Part shown: piece after piece, positions 45,759-54,328 of the stretch
How the letters are laid out: the number at the start of each line of letters is the position of its first letter
How positions within the stretch are numbered: position 1 is the stretch's first letter
NCBI RefSeq assembly: GCF_017488845.2
Contig: NZ_CP083371.1
Span: 806,001 to 870,000 of the forward strand
Direction: 5' to 3'
Source of the DNA: Ensifer canadensis
GTDB lineage: Bacteria > Pseudomonadota > Alphaproteobacteria > Rhizobiales > Rhizobiaceae
DNA length: 64,000 bases
Position numbers and translations under genes: made by a program
The notes under the pieces: model-generated
Database searches by the model: none
Told to the model about the DNA's origin: nothing
What the model saw: only the letters and a program-made list of their open reading frames with translations

Positions 45759-46094
45759 TCAACCCCGCTCGGCCAAAATTTTCTGCATCCGAGCGAGTTT
45801 GCTTTCCGCAACAGCAAGTCGCTGGAGAAGCACGTTCGGTCTCTCGGCCTTATCGTCCATTGAAAAGTCACCGATGACTTCCATCGGGTGCGCATTCAAA
45901 ACCTGGCAAATTTGAACAAAAGCCGGCAGGGATATTCGGTTCGTGCCGCGCTCATATTTCTGGATCTGCTGGAACGTGACGCCAATTGCTGCGCCGAGCT
46001 TCTCCTGCGAAAGCCCGCGCGTCTGGCGGATTATCTTGAGGCGCTCACCCATCTGCACGGAAAGCTCAGACGCAGAGTCGGTCATCTTGGCCAT
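45759..46094 (-). CDS. XRE-family transcriptional regulator
   Basis: A 111-residue helix-turn-helix protein: LKIIRQTRGLSQEKLGAAIG and FQQIQKYERGTNRISLPAFV form the Cro/C1 domain (residues ~15-75). The C-terminal ~35 residues (LLQRLAVAESKLARMQKILA) are a likely coiled coil for dimerisation. Rhizobia carry many close relatives. The ATG at 46094 follows GGAGGA. It lies inside the element downstream of lacI and may regulate that element. Confidence 0.85.
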   Translation of the reverse strand: MAKMTDSASELSVQMGERLKIIRQTRGLSQEKLGAAIGVTFQQIQKYERGTNRISLPAFVQICQVLNAHPMEVIGDFSMDDKAERPNVLLQRLAVAESKLARMQKILAERG

Positions 46095-46483
46095 GTGTAT
46101 CCTCCGTTGATTTCCGGGGGATTTAATGGAGCAACCCACCCGTGTTCACAACTCGCAAATCTGAGGGTAGACAAGCGCGTCCAAGCAGTGGCGGAGGTCA
46201 CCCTCGATGCCTGGCGCTGGGTAGTGCCACGGCGAGCGGCGTCATCCTGCACCGGGCGCACGCCACCAGCCGGCGCCTGTATCCGCACCTCGGCGGTCTT
46301 GCGGCCGCACTTGGCGTGACCCCTCACATAGATCGGATGATCACGCCCAAGTTTATCCACGAATGGGGCTATCGGGCTGATTCCGCCGCGGCGGCACTCC
46401 AGGCACCAGAGATTGAAGCTATACGCCTTGTCGAGCAATTGGCCGAGCGTCGAGATAACGACGGCTCGCTTCGTTCCAGACAT
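46082..46483 (-). CDS. conserved rhizobial hypothetical protein
   Basis: A 133-residue frame. The first ~60 residues, MSGTKRAVVISTLGQLLDKA then FNLWCLECRRGG and FVDKLGRDHPIYVRGHAKCG, look real: a cysteine pair followed by another Cys suggests metal binding. The ATG at 46483 has GAGGAAG upstream. After APAGGVRPVQDDA the composition changes and the frame overlaps the next start by 13 bases. The tail may be out of frame, so a late frameshift is possible. Function unknown. Confidence 0.5.
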   Translation of the reverse strand: MSGTKRAVVISTLGQLLDKAYSFNLWCLECRRGGISPIAPFVDKLGRDHPIYVRGHAKCGRKTAEVRIQAPAGGVRPVQDDAARRGTTQRQASRVTSATAWTRLSTLRFASCEHGWVAPLNPPEINGGYTWPR

Positions 46484-46629
46484 GCGCTTTCTTCCTCGAT
46501 TGAGGTTTCAGTAAGCCGCATGTCGTGAAAGTCGCCCGCCGCGCGCCACTTCGTGCAGCCGGGATGGGCGCACAGGTGCTCAGCCAGGCCGCTTTCCGTT
46601 CTCTTGGTAGCGCCGACTTCGGCACTCAT
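46369..46629 (-). CDS. small Cys-containing ORF, possibly frameshifted
   Basis: An 86-codon frame starting ATG at 46629 with GAGGAAGG upstream. MSAEVGATKRTESGLAEHLC and AHPGCTKW suggest a short zinc-binding protein. The part overlapping the next gene (after ~46483) is unlikely to be native, so the true end is uncertain. Confidence 0.3.
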   Translation of the reverse strand: MSAEVGATKRTESGLAEHLCAHPGCTKWRAAGDFHDMRLTETSIEEESACLERSEPSLSRRSANCSTRRIASISGAWSAAAAESAR

Positions 46630-46703
46630 GCTCAAGCCTTCCTCGTGCATATGTTCTGCAAATCGTTGAGGAACGGAGTCAACACCCAGATCTGGGGAGG
46701 AGG

Positions 46704-46949
46704 TCAGTGGGGCTTGGGAGCGATCAGAACGACGCCGGCGCCAAGCTCAAACATTTCCGTTTCGGCATTCACTGCCAGGTAATTGTTTTCCGCCAGCTCG
46801 ATCAAAGCCTAGGCGACTTCATTCCGTGACCAGCCGGCGACCTCAGCTTTCGTGGCCAAATGTTGGAATTCAGCCTCAAGCACTTCCTGGCAGTGAAGGC
46901 TGCGATCGGGATGGCATTTCGGATGCTTCGGCGCGGGAATTTTCGGCAT
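46704..46949 (-). pseudogene. small rhizobial protein with internal amber codon
   Basis: MPKIPAPKHPKCHPDRSLHC and FQHLATKAEVAGWSRNEVA end at a TAG at 46809-46811. The same frame then continues ALIELAENNYLAVNAETEMF to a stop at 46704-46706. A CAG to TAG change explains it. The ATG at 46949 has a strong GGAGGA. The intact form would be ~80 residues and is a small helical protein of unknown role. Confidence 0.65.
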
Positions 46950-47004
46950 GGCGGTTCCTCCTGCAGAAGATGTTGGGGCGGCAACTACTGTTCGCAAGGC
47001 CTTG

Positions 47005-47181
47005 CTAGTGAAATGGCGTCGGGATAATCCCGCGCCGGATCAACTCATGGAGTGCCGCGCTTGCGATATCCGCGACGTCGTCTGGCATTGGCACCTTGTC
47101 GAGTGCTGAATCGATCATCACAATGCAGATGTTCAAGAGTTCCTCGTCGCTGAACTCGGTGACTTGCTTCCTATCGTCCAT
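47005..47181 (-). CDS. small hypothetical protein, 58 aa
   Basis: A 58-residue acidic helical protein (MDDRKQVTEFSDEELLNICI, then IASAALHELIRRGIIP). The ATG at 47181 has AGAGGAG at a better distance than the ATG at 47187. No known domain. Follows the amber-interrupted gene's promoter side on the same strand and may share a transcript with it. Confidence 0.5.
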   Translation of the reverse strand: MDDRKQVTEFSDEELLNICIVMIDSALDKVPMPDDVADIASAALHELIRRGIIPTPFH

Positions 47182-47438
47182 GGCCATCTCCTCTTGGTGA
47201 GACGGTAGGCGGAGGCGAAAAAACGTTCTAGATGCAAATGTGACAGGTAAGATTTCGCTACAAACGGCGGTCGGCGATCCGGCGGGCGAGAACAAAATCG
47301 AGTTACAGAGTCCCGAAATAAGTCTCGAAGTGGGTAGGTGTGCAGGCCGTAACCGCCTGCGCTACAAGGCCTGCATGAAATTAGCCCACTCTCCTAGCGC
47401 GCGCGGGCGATTTGTTCTCAAAATCAATTACTCCGTCG
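47182..47438. other. element junction near the lacI 3' end, no gene seen
   Basis: About 257 bases between the 58-aa gene and lacI, lacking a supported frame. It is the expected site of recombination if the element inserted at the lacI end. Confidence 0.35.
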
Positions 47439-48470
47439 TCAGATGTTCTCCGGAGTAAAAAGATCGAAAGGCAGGAAGGTCTGGCCTGGCGCGCCCGTCG
47501 GGCCGTTGCCGGTCGCCTGCACCATCAGATTGATTGTTTCCCGTGCAAGGGCCCCCGTCGGCGTCGATATCGCCAGGGTCACGACATCGTCGGCGAGTGC
47601 TAAGCGCGACTCCGGCGTCAATTCATTGACGACAGCGATCAGCTTGCCTTCGAGTTTTTCCTCGCGGATCGCTGAGATTGCTCCTTCCATGCCGCCGCCG
47701 CAGACATAGAAGCCGGTCAGATCCGGGTGGCGTTGCAAGAGGTTGAGCGTCGCTTCGTGGGTAATCTCGGCGGTGTCGAGATTGACCATGGTGTCGAGCA
47801 CCTCGAAATCAGGCGCGTGCTCGCGAAAATAGGATCGGAAGCCGATTTCACGCAGTTCATGGCCGAGAAAGCGATGGCTGCCGACGAACGCTGCGACCTT
47901 GCCCGGTCTCTTCGCAGCCTTGGCAATCATCCAGGCCGCTGTCCTGCCGACCTTGTGATTGTTCAAGCCGATGTAACCTTCGCGGATGCCGGCTGCAAAG
48001 TCGGAAAGCAGGGAGAAAACCGGGATCCCGCGTTCCTTCAGTTCTTCGACCACTGCGGTCACCGCCGGATAATCGGGCGCGACGAGGGCAATCGCCTGAT
48101 TGCGGGCAGCCATTGCCTTCAGCTTCTCGGTGATACCCGTCGGTGTGGAGTTGGCGACGAATTCGATCTGGGGCAGGGCGCGGACGTTTGAAAGCGCGAG
48201 CGCTGCGTTCTCGATCTCTTTGGCCACAGTTTGGTAGAAGGATTGTTGCGGCTTTTGCAGGATAAAACCGAGGCGGTATTGCGGAAGGTCCTCGAAGACC
48301 CGCTGACGAAGCAAGCCGACCGCGTGGTAGCCGATGGACTTGGCCGCATCATAGACCCGTCGCGCCGTCTCTTCGCGCACGGGATGTCGGCCGTTGAGCA
48401 CGCGGTCGACGGTCGCAACGCTGACGCCCGCGGCGCGGGCAAGATCGGCAATTGTCGGTCTGTTGCTCAT
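47439..48470 (-). CDS. LacI-family transcriptional regulator
   Basis: A 343-residue LacI/GalR repressor. The N-terminal helix-turn-helix is TIADLARAAGVSVATVDRVL with NGRHPVREETARRV, where the TVDRVLN form is typical of inositol and rhizopine-type regulators. The periplasmic-binding-like effector domain follows, with GFYVCGGGMEGAISAIREEK near 240. The ATG at 48470 follows AGGGG. It is divergent from the MocD-like gene (166 bases). It probably represses that cluster and itself and is released by a sugar-like inducer. Its last ~15-20 codons are duplicated at 44647. Confidence 0.9.
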   Translation of the reverse strand: MSNRPTIADLARAAGVSVATVDRVLNGRHPVREETARRVYDAAKSIGYHAVGLLRQRVFEDLPQYRLGFILQKPQQSFYQTVAKEIENAALALSNVRALPQIEFVANSTPTGITEKLKAMAARNQAIALVAPDYPAVTAVVEELKERGIPVFSLLSDFAAGIREGYIGLNNHKVGRTAAWMIAKAAKRPGKVAAFVGSHRFLGHELREIGFRSYFREHAPDFEVLDTMVNLDTAEITHEATLNLLQRHPDLTGFYVCGGGMEGAISAIREEKLEGKLIAVVNELTPESRLALADDVVTLAISTPTGALARETINLMVQATGNGPTGAPGQTFLPFDLFTPENI

Positions 48471-48489
48471 GGCTGCCCCTGAAACTATT

Positions 48490-48519
48490 CCATCATATAT
48501 GACATGCAAGATATGATGG
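48490..48519. promoter_or_regulatory. candidate LacI operator
   Basis: CCATCATAT and ATATGATGG are perfectly complementary around 12 bases, in the divergent gap between lacI and the MocD-like gene. A good candidate for binding by the adjacent repressor. Confidence 0.5.
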
Positions 48520-48635
48520 TATTTGAGAGAATATATCATCACTGCATTGAGGACTTGCAAAAGTCAACCTATCGTCAGTTCCAAGAGATGAGGAGCGGCC
48601 GCCGGCGTGTGGTCGATTGTGGGAGGAGAATCCGG

Positions 48636-49724
48636 ATGGCGATGGTTCCGACGAAGCGTGATTACAGCTTGCTTGGCCGCGACGCCGAGGCCGCGGTCGC
48701 CAACGGGCTTTCTGCGGCGGAGTGGTATCACACGGAGATCCCGCGCAAGCAGATGAAGGAACTGATGAAGCGCGAGGATGGCCCGGCGATCCGCGATACG
48801 GCCATCTGGTTCGCCAGCCTCATCCTCTTCGGCGGCTTTGGCGTCTATTTCTGGGGGACATGGTGGGCCGTTCCCTTCTTTCTCGTCTATGGCGTTCTTT
48901 ATGGCTCGGCTTCTGACAGCCGTTGGCATGAATGCGGCCATGGCACGGCATTCAAGACGATGTGGATGAATGACGTCGTCTATCAGGTCGCCTGTTTCAT
49001 GATCATGCGCAATCCGGTGACCTGGCGCTGGAGCCACACGCGTCACCACACCGACACTGTCATCGTTGGTCGGGACCCTGAAATCGCCGTCATGCGGCCG
49101 CCGGATCTGCTTCGGCTCGTCTTAAACTTCTTCGGCATCTTGGATGTCTGGCATGCCGTCATCGACATGGTGCGCAATGCCTTCGGCGTCATCAGTGCCG
49201 CCGAGAAAACCTTCATTCCGGAAATGGAGCAGCCCAAGGCAATACGGATCGCGCGGATCTGGTTTGCGATCTATCTCGCAACCATCGGCCTGTCGTTCTA
49301 TCTCGGCTCGATCCTGCCGATGATGCTCATCGGTCTGCCGCGCCTCTATGGCGCCTGGCACCATGTGCTGACAGGCCTCTTGCAGCACGGTGGGCTTGCC
49401 GACAACGTCACCGACCACAGGCTGAACAGCCGCACGGTCTATATGAACCCGGTCAGCCGTTTCATTTACTGGAACATGAACTACCACGTCGAACACCATA
49501 TGTTCCCGATGGTGCCCTACCATGCGCTGCCGCGGCTTCACGCTATGATCAAGTACGATCTGCCGGCGCCGAATCCATCCATGCTCCACGGCTACCGCGA
49601 GATGCTCCCGGCCTTCCTGCGCCAGTTGAGGAACGAGGACTATTTTCTGAAGCGCGACCTGCCGCCGACGGCAAAACCCTATCGCGAAGAGTTTCACAGC
49701 GATGCCCTGCGTGCTGCCGAATAG
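48636..49724 (+). CDS. fatty-acid-desaturase-type monooxygenase, MocD-like
   Basis: A 362-residue di-iron membrane oxygenase. It has three histidine boxes, HECGH (~105), HTRHH (~140) and HVEHH (~298), and hydrophobic segments around 45-90 and 210-235. With the ferredoxin and reductase genes that follow it forms the three-part MocD/E/F type system, which removes the O-methyl group from the rhizopine 3-O-methyl-scyllo-inosamine in S. meliloti. The ATG at 48636 follows GGAGGAG. Real substrate here is inferred; other desaturase or alkane-hydroxylase roles are possible. Confidence 0.8.
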   Translation: MAMVPTKRDYSLLGRDAEAAVANGLSAAEWYHTEIPRKQMKELMKREDGPAIRDTAIWFASLILFGGFGVYFWGTWWAVPFFLVYGVLYGSASDSRWHECGHGTAFKTMWMNDVVYQVACFMIMRNPVTWRWSHTRHHTDTVIVGRDPEIAVMRPPDLLRLVLNFFGILDVWHAVIDMVRNAFGVISAAEKTFIPEMEQPKAIRIARIWFAIYLATIGLSFYLGSILPMMLIGLPRLYGAWHHVLTGLLQHGGLADNVTDHRLNSRTVYMNPVSRFIYWNMNYHVEHHMFPMVPYHALPRLHAMIKYDLPAPNPSMLHGYREMLPAFLRQLRNEDYFLKRDLPPTAKPYREEFHSDALRAAE

Positions 49725-49760
49725 GTACACCAGCAAACAACAGCATTTGGAGGAAGAAGC

Positions 49761-50078
49761 ATGAGTGGAAACTGGATCGAGGTCTGTGCGGCCGACGAGA
49801 TCGACGAAGAGGATGTGATCCGCTTCGACCATGACGGACGCACCTTTGCCGTCTACCGCAGTCCCGACGACGAATATTTTGCGACCGACGGTCTCTGCAC
49901 CCACGAGCACATCCATCTCGCCGACGGACTGGTGATGGACGACATCATCGAGTGTCCGAAACACAATGGTCGCTTCAATTACAAGAACGGACAGGCCAAG
50001 GGCGCGCCCGTCTGCGTCAACTTGAAGACCTACCCGGTCAAGGTCGAGGCCGGCAGCGTCTTCATCGCGGTCGCCTAA
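49761..50078 (+). CDS. mocE: MocE-family Rieske [2Fe-2S] ferredoxin
   Basis: A 105-residue Rieske ferredoxin: LCTHEHIHL supplies Cys and His, and ECPKHNGRF the second Cys and His, at the spacing of Rieske clusters. It passes electrons from the reductase encoded next to the membrane oxygenase encoded upstream. The ATG at 49761 follows GGAGG. Gene order desaturase, ferredoxin, reductase is the same as in mocDEF. Confidence 0.9.
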   Translation: MSGNWIEVCAADEIDEEDVIRFDHDGRTFAVYRSPDDEYFATDGLCTHEHIHLADGLVMDDIIECPKHNGRFNYKNGQAKGAPVCVNLKTYPVKVEAGSVFIAVA

Positions 50079-50115
50079 GCGAGCTCAAGGCGTCCAACGA
50101 ACATGGGAGAGGCAC

Positions 50116-51342
50116 ATGAACAGGATTGTCATTGTCGGCGCCGGCGAGTGTGGTGCGAGGGCAGCTTTTGCGCTCAGGGAAAAGGGCCATGAGGGTGACA
50201 TCACGCTGATTGGTGCCGAACCGCATCTGCCATACGAGCGGCCGCCACTCTCGAAGGAAGGTCTGGCTGGACAGCTTGAGCCCAAATTCGTTGCCGACGC
50301 CGAACGCTATCAGGCTGCCGGGATCCAGGTGCTCACCGATACGCCGGTGGAGACCATCGATCGCGATGCGAAAACAGTACGGCTCGCCGATGGGCGGCAG
50401 CTCTCCTACGACAGGTTGTTGCTGACCACTGGTGCGAGGCCAAGGTCATTGCCGGGCTTGTCAGAGACATCACCGCTTATCCGGATGCTTCGGACGCACA
50501 CCGACGCCGCTGCCATCCGCTCAAAGCTCGCACCGGGCAAGGTGCTGGCCATTATCGGTGGCGGATTTATCGGCCTGGAACTCGCAGCGACCGCCCGCAA
50601 GCTCGGCGCAGATGTCGTTCTCCTCGAGGGCCTGCCACGGGTGCTTTCCCGCGGTGTGCCGGAAGAAATCGCCACCGTCGTTGCCGCACGGCATCGACTG
50701 GAAGGCGTCGATATCCGCTGCAATACCAAGATCGCCGGCATCGCGGAACGCGAGGAAAAGGTTCAAATCGAGCTTGCCGACGGAGAAATCCTTGTCGCCG
50801 ACCTGGTCGTGGTCGGCATCGGAGCCGTGCCGAACGCCGCCTTGGCCGAGGCTGCCGGCCTTGCTATCGACAATGGCATCGCCGTCGATAAGACGCTTTG
50901 CACCTCAGACCCCGACATTTTCGCGGCCGGCGATTGCTGCTCCTATCCCCTCGGGCACTACGGTGGTCGACGCATAAGGCTTGAAGCCTGGCGAAACGCC
51001 CAGGAACAGGGAACACTTGCGGCCGCCAATCTGCTGGGTGCCGCCGAGACGATTGCGAGCGTGCCCTGGTTCTGGTCCGATCAATATGACCTGACCCTGC
51101 AGATCGCCGGCCTTGCCGATGGTGCTGTGATGACGGTGCAGCGGGACCTTGGCGATGGCGCCTTCATTCTCTTTCATCTTGACCCCAGCGGTCGACTGAT
51201 CAGTGCGAGCGGTATCGGCACAGGAAACGCGATCGCTCGCGACATCCGCCTTGCCGAGATGCTGATTGCTACCGGGAAAAGGCTGGATCCGCAGGCGCTC
51301 GGCTCAATCGACATCAAGCTGAAGGCATTGCTCGCCGCTTGA
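50116..51342 (+). CDS. ferredoxin reductase, MocF-like
   Basis: A 408-residue FAD/NAD(P) reductase of the putidaredoxin reductase class. FAD motif IVIVGAGECGARAAFAL, NAD motif LAIIGGGFIGLELAATA, and FAAGDCCSYPL, with VPWFWSDQYD in the C-terminal domain. It moves electrons from NADH to the adjacent Rieske ferredoxin. ATG start at 50116, 37 bases after mocE; probable single operon. Confidence 0.9.
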   Translation: MNRIVIVGAGECGARAAFALREKGHEGDITLIGAEPHLPYERPPLSKEGLAGQLEPKFVADAERYQAAGIQVLTDTPVETIDRDAKTVRLADGRQLSYDRLLLTTGARPRSLPGLSETSPLIRMLRTHTDAAAIRSKLAPGKVLAIIGGGFIGLELAATARKLGADVVLLEGLPRVLSRGVPEEIATVVAARHRLEGVDIRCNTKIAGIAEREEKVQIELADGEILVADLVVVGIGAVPNAALAEAAGLAIDNGIAVDKTLCTSDPDIFAAGDCCSYPLGHYGGRRIRLEAWRNAQEQGTLAAANLLGAAETIASVPWFWSDQYDLTLQIAGLADGAVMTVQRDLGDGAFILFHLDPSGRLISASGIGTGNAIARDIRLAEMLIATGKRLDPQALGSIDIKLKALLAA

Positions 51343-51395
51343 GGCACGATGCTTTTTCCCCTTGTCATAATAACAACCGTTATCCGGAGATCCTG

Positions 51396-52193
51396 ATGCG
51401 AAACCGTCGCCCGACCGTTGCCGATCTTCTTTCGATGAAAGGCAAGAGACAGTTGACGATGCTGCGGGTCGAAACGCTGGATGAGGCGGAGGCCGCTGAA
51501 GCGGCTGGCATCGACCTGGTCTCCGTGCCGCCGGCCTTGCTCGGGCCGGAGTTTCGCGAAGTGGCCCCAACCTGTTTTGCCTTTCCGGGTCTAGAATATG
51601 GCGATTTGGTCACGGCCGACGAGTATATCCGTGCCGCATTCAAGGCGCTCAAAGCGGGAGGCGACGCGGTTTACTGCGCGGCAAGCCTTTCTACCGTTCG
51701 CCGCATGCGTGAAGAGGGGATCCCGGTCTGCGGCCACGTCGGCCTCATCCCCTCCAAAGCCACCTGGACCGGCGGGTTTCGCGCCGTCGGCAAGACGGCG
51801 GCAAGCGCCATCGAGATCTGGCGCCAGGTAAAAGCGCTGGAAGGGGCAGGCGCCTTTGCCGCCGAGATCGAGGTGGTGCCGGGCGAGGTCGCCGCCGCGA
51901 TCAGCGCGAAGACATCAATGCTCATGTTGTCGATGGGCGCCGGCACGGGCTGCGACGCCCAGTATCTTTTCAGCGATGACGTGCTCGGTGCCAATCGTGG
52001 CCACGTTCCCCGTCACGCAAAAATCTATCGCAACTTCGCCGCCGAGCATGAGCGACTGCAACGCGAGCGCGTCGCTGCCTTTGCGGAGTTTGCCGAAGAC
52101 GTGCGGTCCGGCGCCTATCCCGACAAAGCCCATCTCGTCGGGATAGACCAAACGGAATTGAACGCGTTTCTGTCGGATCTTGAGCGGGTTTGA
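51396..52193 (+). CDS. PanB-like (ketopantoate hydroxymethyltransferase superfamily) protein
   Basis: A 265-residue TIM-barrel protein of the PanB/PEP-mutase group. VCGHVGLIPSKATWTGGFRA, IEVVPGEVAAAISAKTSML and GHVPRHAKIYRNFA align with PanB. But the metal-binding Asp of VGDSLG is replaced by VSVPPAL, and the second Asp and the KIE segment are also not seen. It is therefore unlikely to be a true pantothenate enzyme. PanB uses methylene-tetrahydrofolate, so next to an O-demethylating oxygenase a one-carbon role is attractive but unproven. Start ATG 51396 with GGAG; a longer TTG frame begins at 51339. Confidence 0.7.
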   Translation: MRNRRPTVADLLSMKGKRQLTMLRVETLDEAEAAEAAGIDLVSVPPALLGPEFREVAPTCFAFPGLEYGDLVTADEYIRAAFKALKAGGDAVYCAASLSTVRRMREEGIPVCGHVGLIPSKATWTGGFRAVGKTAASAIEIWRQVKALEGAGAFAAEIEVVPGEVAAAISAKTSMLMLSMGAGTGCDAQYLFSDDVLGANRGHVPRHAKIYRNFAAEHERLQRERVAAFAEFAEDVRSGAYPDKAHLVGIDQTELNAFLSDLERV

Positions 52194-53133
52194 GCCGGGG
52201 CTTGCCTTGCCTTGCTCGGTCTGGTTGGTGTATTCAGCGGGTCTGATTATTTCCCACGCAGCAGCACCGGATTTCCACTTGAACGCGTTCGTCCAGGGTA
52301 CCCTGACTTTTCTCGCCATTCTTGCGGTCATCTACGCCGCGACGGTGCTCGTTTATTTTGCGCTCGGCTACGGCATCACCTTGCTCAATGATCGCAATCC
52401 GGAGCGGCGCATCCAGAAGGGACGCCGGGGGGAGAAGCGAAAGGCGGTTGAGATCCGTCAGAGCATGGCGTCGATCCTCGTGACCTGCACATCCGTCGCG
52501 ATCGGTCTCTTTGCCCAGTATCAGGGCTGGACACTGTTCACGCCCTGGGCCTTCAGCTGGTGGACGGCGGTACCACTCTTCCTGCTCTGCATGGTGCTGT
52601 TCGACGCCTGGTTCTACTTCGCGCACCGGCTGCTGCACACCAAGCTGTTCTACAAATATCACCTGCTGCATCATCGAAGTGTCGCCCCGACCGTGTGGAG
52701 CAACGATTCGATCGGTCTCGTGGATACGGCCCTGTCGCAGGGCTATTACGCCGTCATTGTCCTCCTGGTGCCGTTTCCGCCGCTGATCCTGCTGGCGCAC
52801 AGGCTGTTCGACCAGATCAACGGCACCTTCGGGCATGCGGGGTTCGAGTATTTTGCCTCGCCGACGGCGCGCTATCCGTGGCCGCTGTTGTGCACGACCT
52901 ATCACGACCAGCATCACGCCGAATTCAATTACAACTACGCGAACTATTTCTCCTTCTGGGACCGCGTTCTCGGTACGATCTCGCCGGTCTATGACCGCCG
53001 GGTGGAGATGTTCGAAGGCGAGGCGCCGGCCATCAGTCTCAAGCGATCGTCGCAATCGACCCCGGCGCAAGAGGCGTCGTCGGCAACCCCGATCGGTAGT
53101 TCGCGGGCCACGCCGCAACGCCATTTTCTCTGA
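52180..53133 (+). CDS. sterol desaturase/fatty-acid hydroxylase family protein
   Basis: A ~317-residue membrane protein with the FA_hydroxylase histidine boxes HRLLH, HLLHH and HDQHH (last near AEFNYNYANYFSFWDRVLGT) and four hydrophobic segments. A second di-iron oxygenase in this cluster, probably also fed by the MocE/MocF-like chain. The start is uncertain: TTG at 52180 overlaps the preceding stop, and starts at ~52228 would remove only an unconserved end. The last ~30 residues are Ser/Thr/Pro-rich. Confidence 0.75.
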   Translation: MSGFEPGLALPCSVWLVYSAGLIISHAAAPDFHLNAFVQGTLTFLAILAVIYAATVLVYFALGYGITLLNDRNPERRIQKGRRGEKRKAVEIRQSMASILVTCTSVAIGLFAQYQGWTLFTPWAFSWWTAVPLFLLCMVLFDAWFYFAHRLLHTKLFYKYHLLHHRSVAPTVWSNDSIGLVDTALSQGYYAVIVLLVPFPPLILLAHRLFDQINGTFGHAGFEYFASPTARYPWPLLCTTYHDQHHAEFNYNYANYFSFWDRVLGTISPVYDRRVEMFEGEAPAISLKRSSQSTPAQEASSATPIGSSRATPQRHFL

Positions 53134-53258
53134 TATCCGAATTCGTTAGGCGATTTTTCTCGTTCGGGAAACAAGCGAAGATCATGGTGCCTCGTCGTCT
53201 CCGATAGCGGCCGTTAGGTTTCATCCAACCTGCCGCCTCTATCCTACCGGAGATACCC

Positions 53259-54245
53259 ATGAAGAAACTGCTGATCGCGGGCGCTGCCTTTGTTGCGCTC
53301 CTGAGCGGACCGGCCCTTGCCGAAGCGCCGACCTCCCTTCTCAATGCCTCCTACGATGTTGCGCGGGAAGTCTTTGCGGCCGAGAACGAAGCCTTCGTCA
53401 AGGCGCATCCGGGTATCACCGTCGACCAGTCGCATGCCGGCACATCGAAGCAGGCGCGCGCGATCGTCGAAGGTCTGGAAGCCGATGTCGTCACCTTCAA
53501 CCAAGTCACAGATATCGACTTCCTGGCAAAGAACGGCTTCGTCGCCGAGGGGTGGCAGAAGGAGTTTCCGAACAACGCGTCGCCGTTCTATTCCTTCCCG
53601 TCCTTCCTGGTACGCGCCGGCAATCCGAAGGGGATCAAGGATTGGGGTGATCTTGCGCGTGACGACGTCAAGGTGATCTTTCCGAACCCGAAAACCTCAG
53701 GCAATGCGCGCTACACCTATCTGGCGGCAACGGCCTATGCCAAGGAAGCCTTCAAGGACGACCCGGCCAAGGTCACCGAATTCGTCAAGAAGATCTTCGA
53801 CAATGTTCCGGTCTTTGATACCGGCGGGCGCGCTGCAACGACGACCTTCGTCGAGCGCGAAATCGGCGACGTGATCATCACCTTCGAGGCGGAGACCCGC
53901 TCGATCGCCAAGCAGTATGGCACCGACAAGTTCGAAAGCGTCGTGCCTTCCGTCAGCCTGCTTGCGGAATTCCCTGTTGCGGTGGTCGACAAGGTGGCAG
54001 ACAAGCGCGGTTCGCGCGAATTGGCGAAGTCCTATCTCGATTTCCTTTATACCGACGAGGGCCAGAAGATTGCCGCTGAATATGGCCACCGCGTCCACAA
54101 CGAGAAGGTGGCAGCGGAATTTAAGGATCAGTTCCCGGAGATCCGCCTGGTCACGGTCGAGGACGTGTTCGGCGGCTGGGGCAAGATCAAGGACGAGCAT
54201 TTCGCTTCGGGCGCTACGCTCGACCAGATCTATGGCAATCGCTGA
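53259..54245 (+). CDS. sbp: sulfate ABC transporter binding protein
   Basis: A 328-residue periplasmic sulfate-binding protein. Signal peptide (LLIAGAAFVALLSGPALAEA), mature start TSLLNASYDVAREVF, VDQSHAGTSKQARAIVEGLE (sulfate-binding loop) and FPNPKTSGNARYTYLAA. The sequence is a close match in length and pattern to Sbp/CysP. ATG at 53259 follows GGAGA. First gene of sbp-cysT-cysW-cysA. Confidence 0.95.
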   Translation: MKKLLIAGAAFVALLSGPALAEAPTSLLNASYDVAREVFAAENEAFVKAHPGITVDQSHAGTSKQARAIVEGLEADVVTFNQVTDIDFLAKNGFVAEGWQKEFPNNASPFYSFPSFLVRAGNPKGIKDWGDLARDDVKVIFPNPKTSGNARYTYLAATAYAKEAFKDDPAKVTEFVKKIFDNVPVFDTGGRAATTTFVEREIGDVIITFEAETRSIAKQYGTDKFESVVPSVSLLAEFPVAVVDKVADKRGSRELAKSYLDFLYTDEGQKIAAEYGHRVHNEKVAAEFKDQFPEIRLVTVEDVFGGWGKIKDEHFASGATLDQIYGNR

Positions 54246-54328
54246 AAATGCGATGCCAATTTACCCGGCGGGTTCTGCTCGCCGGGTTCTGCCATGAATG
54301 AAAGCTTTGCCGCCGTGGAGGCGATCAC

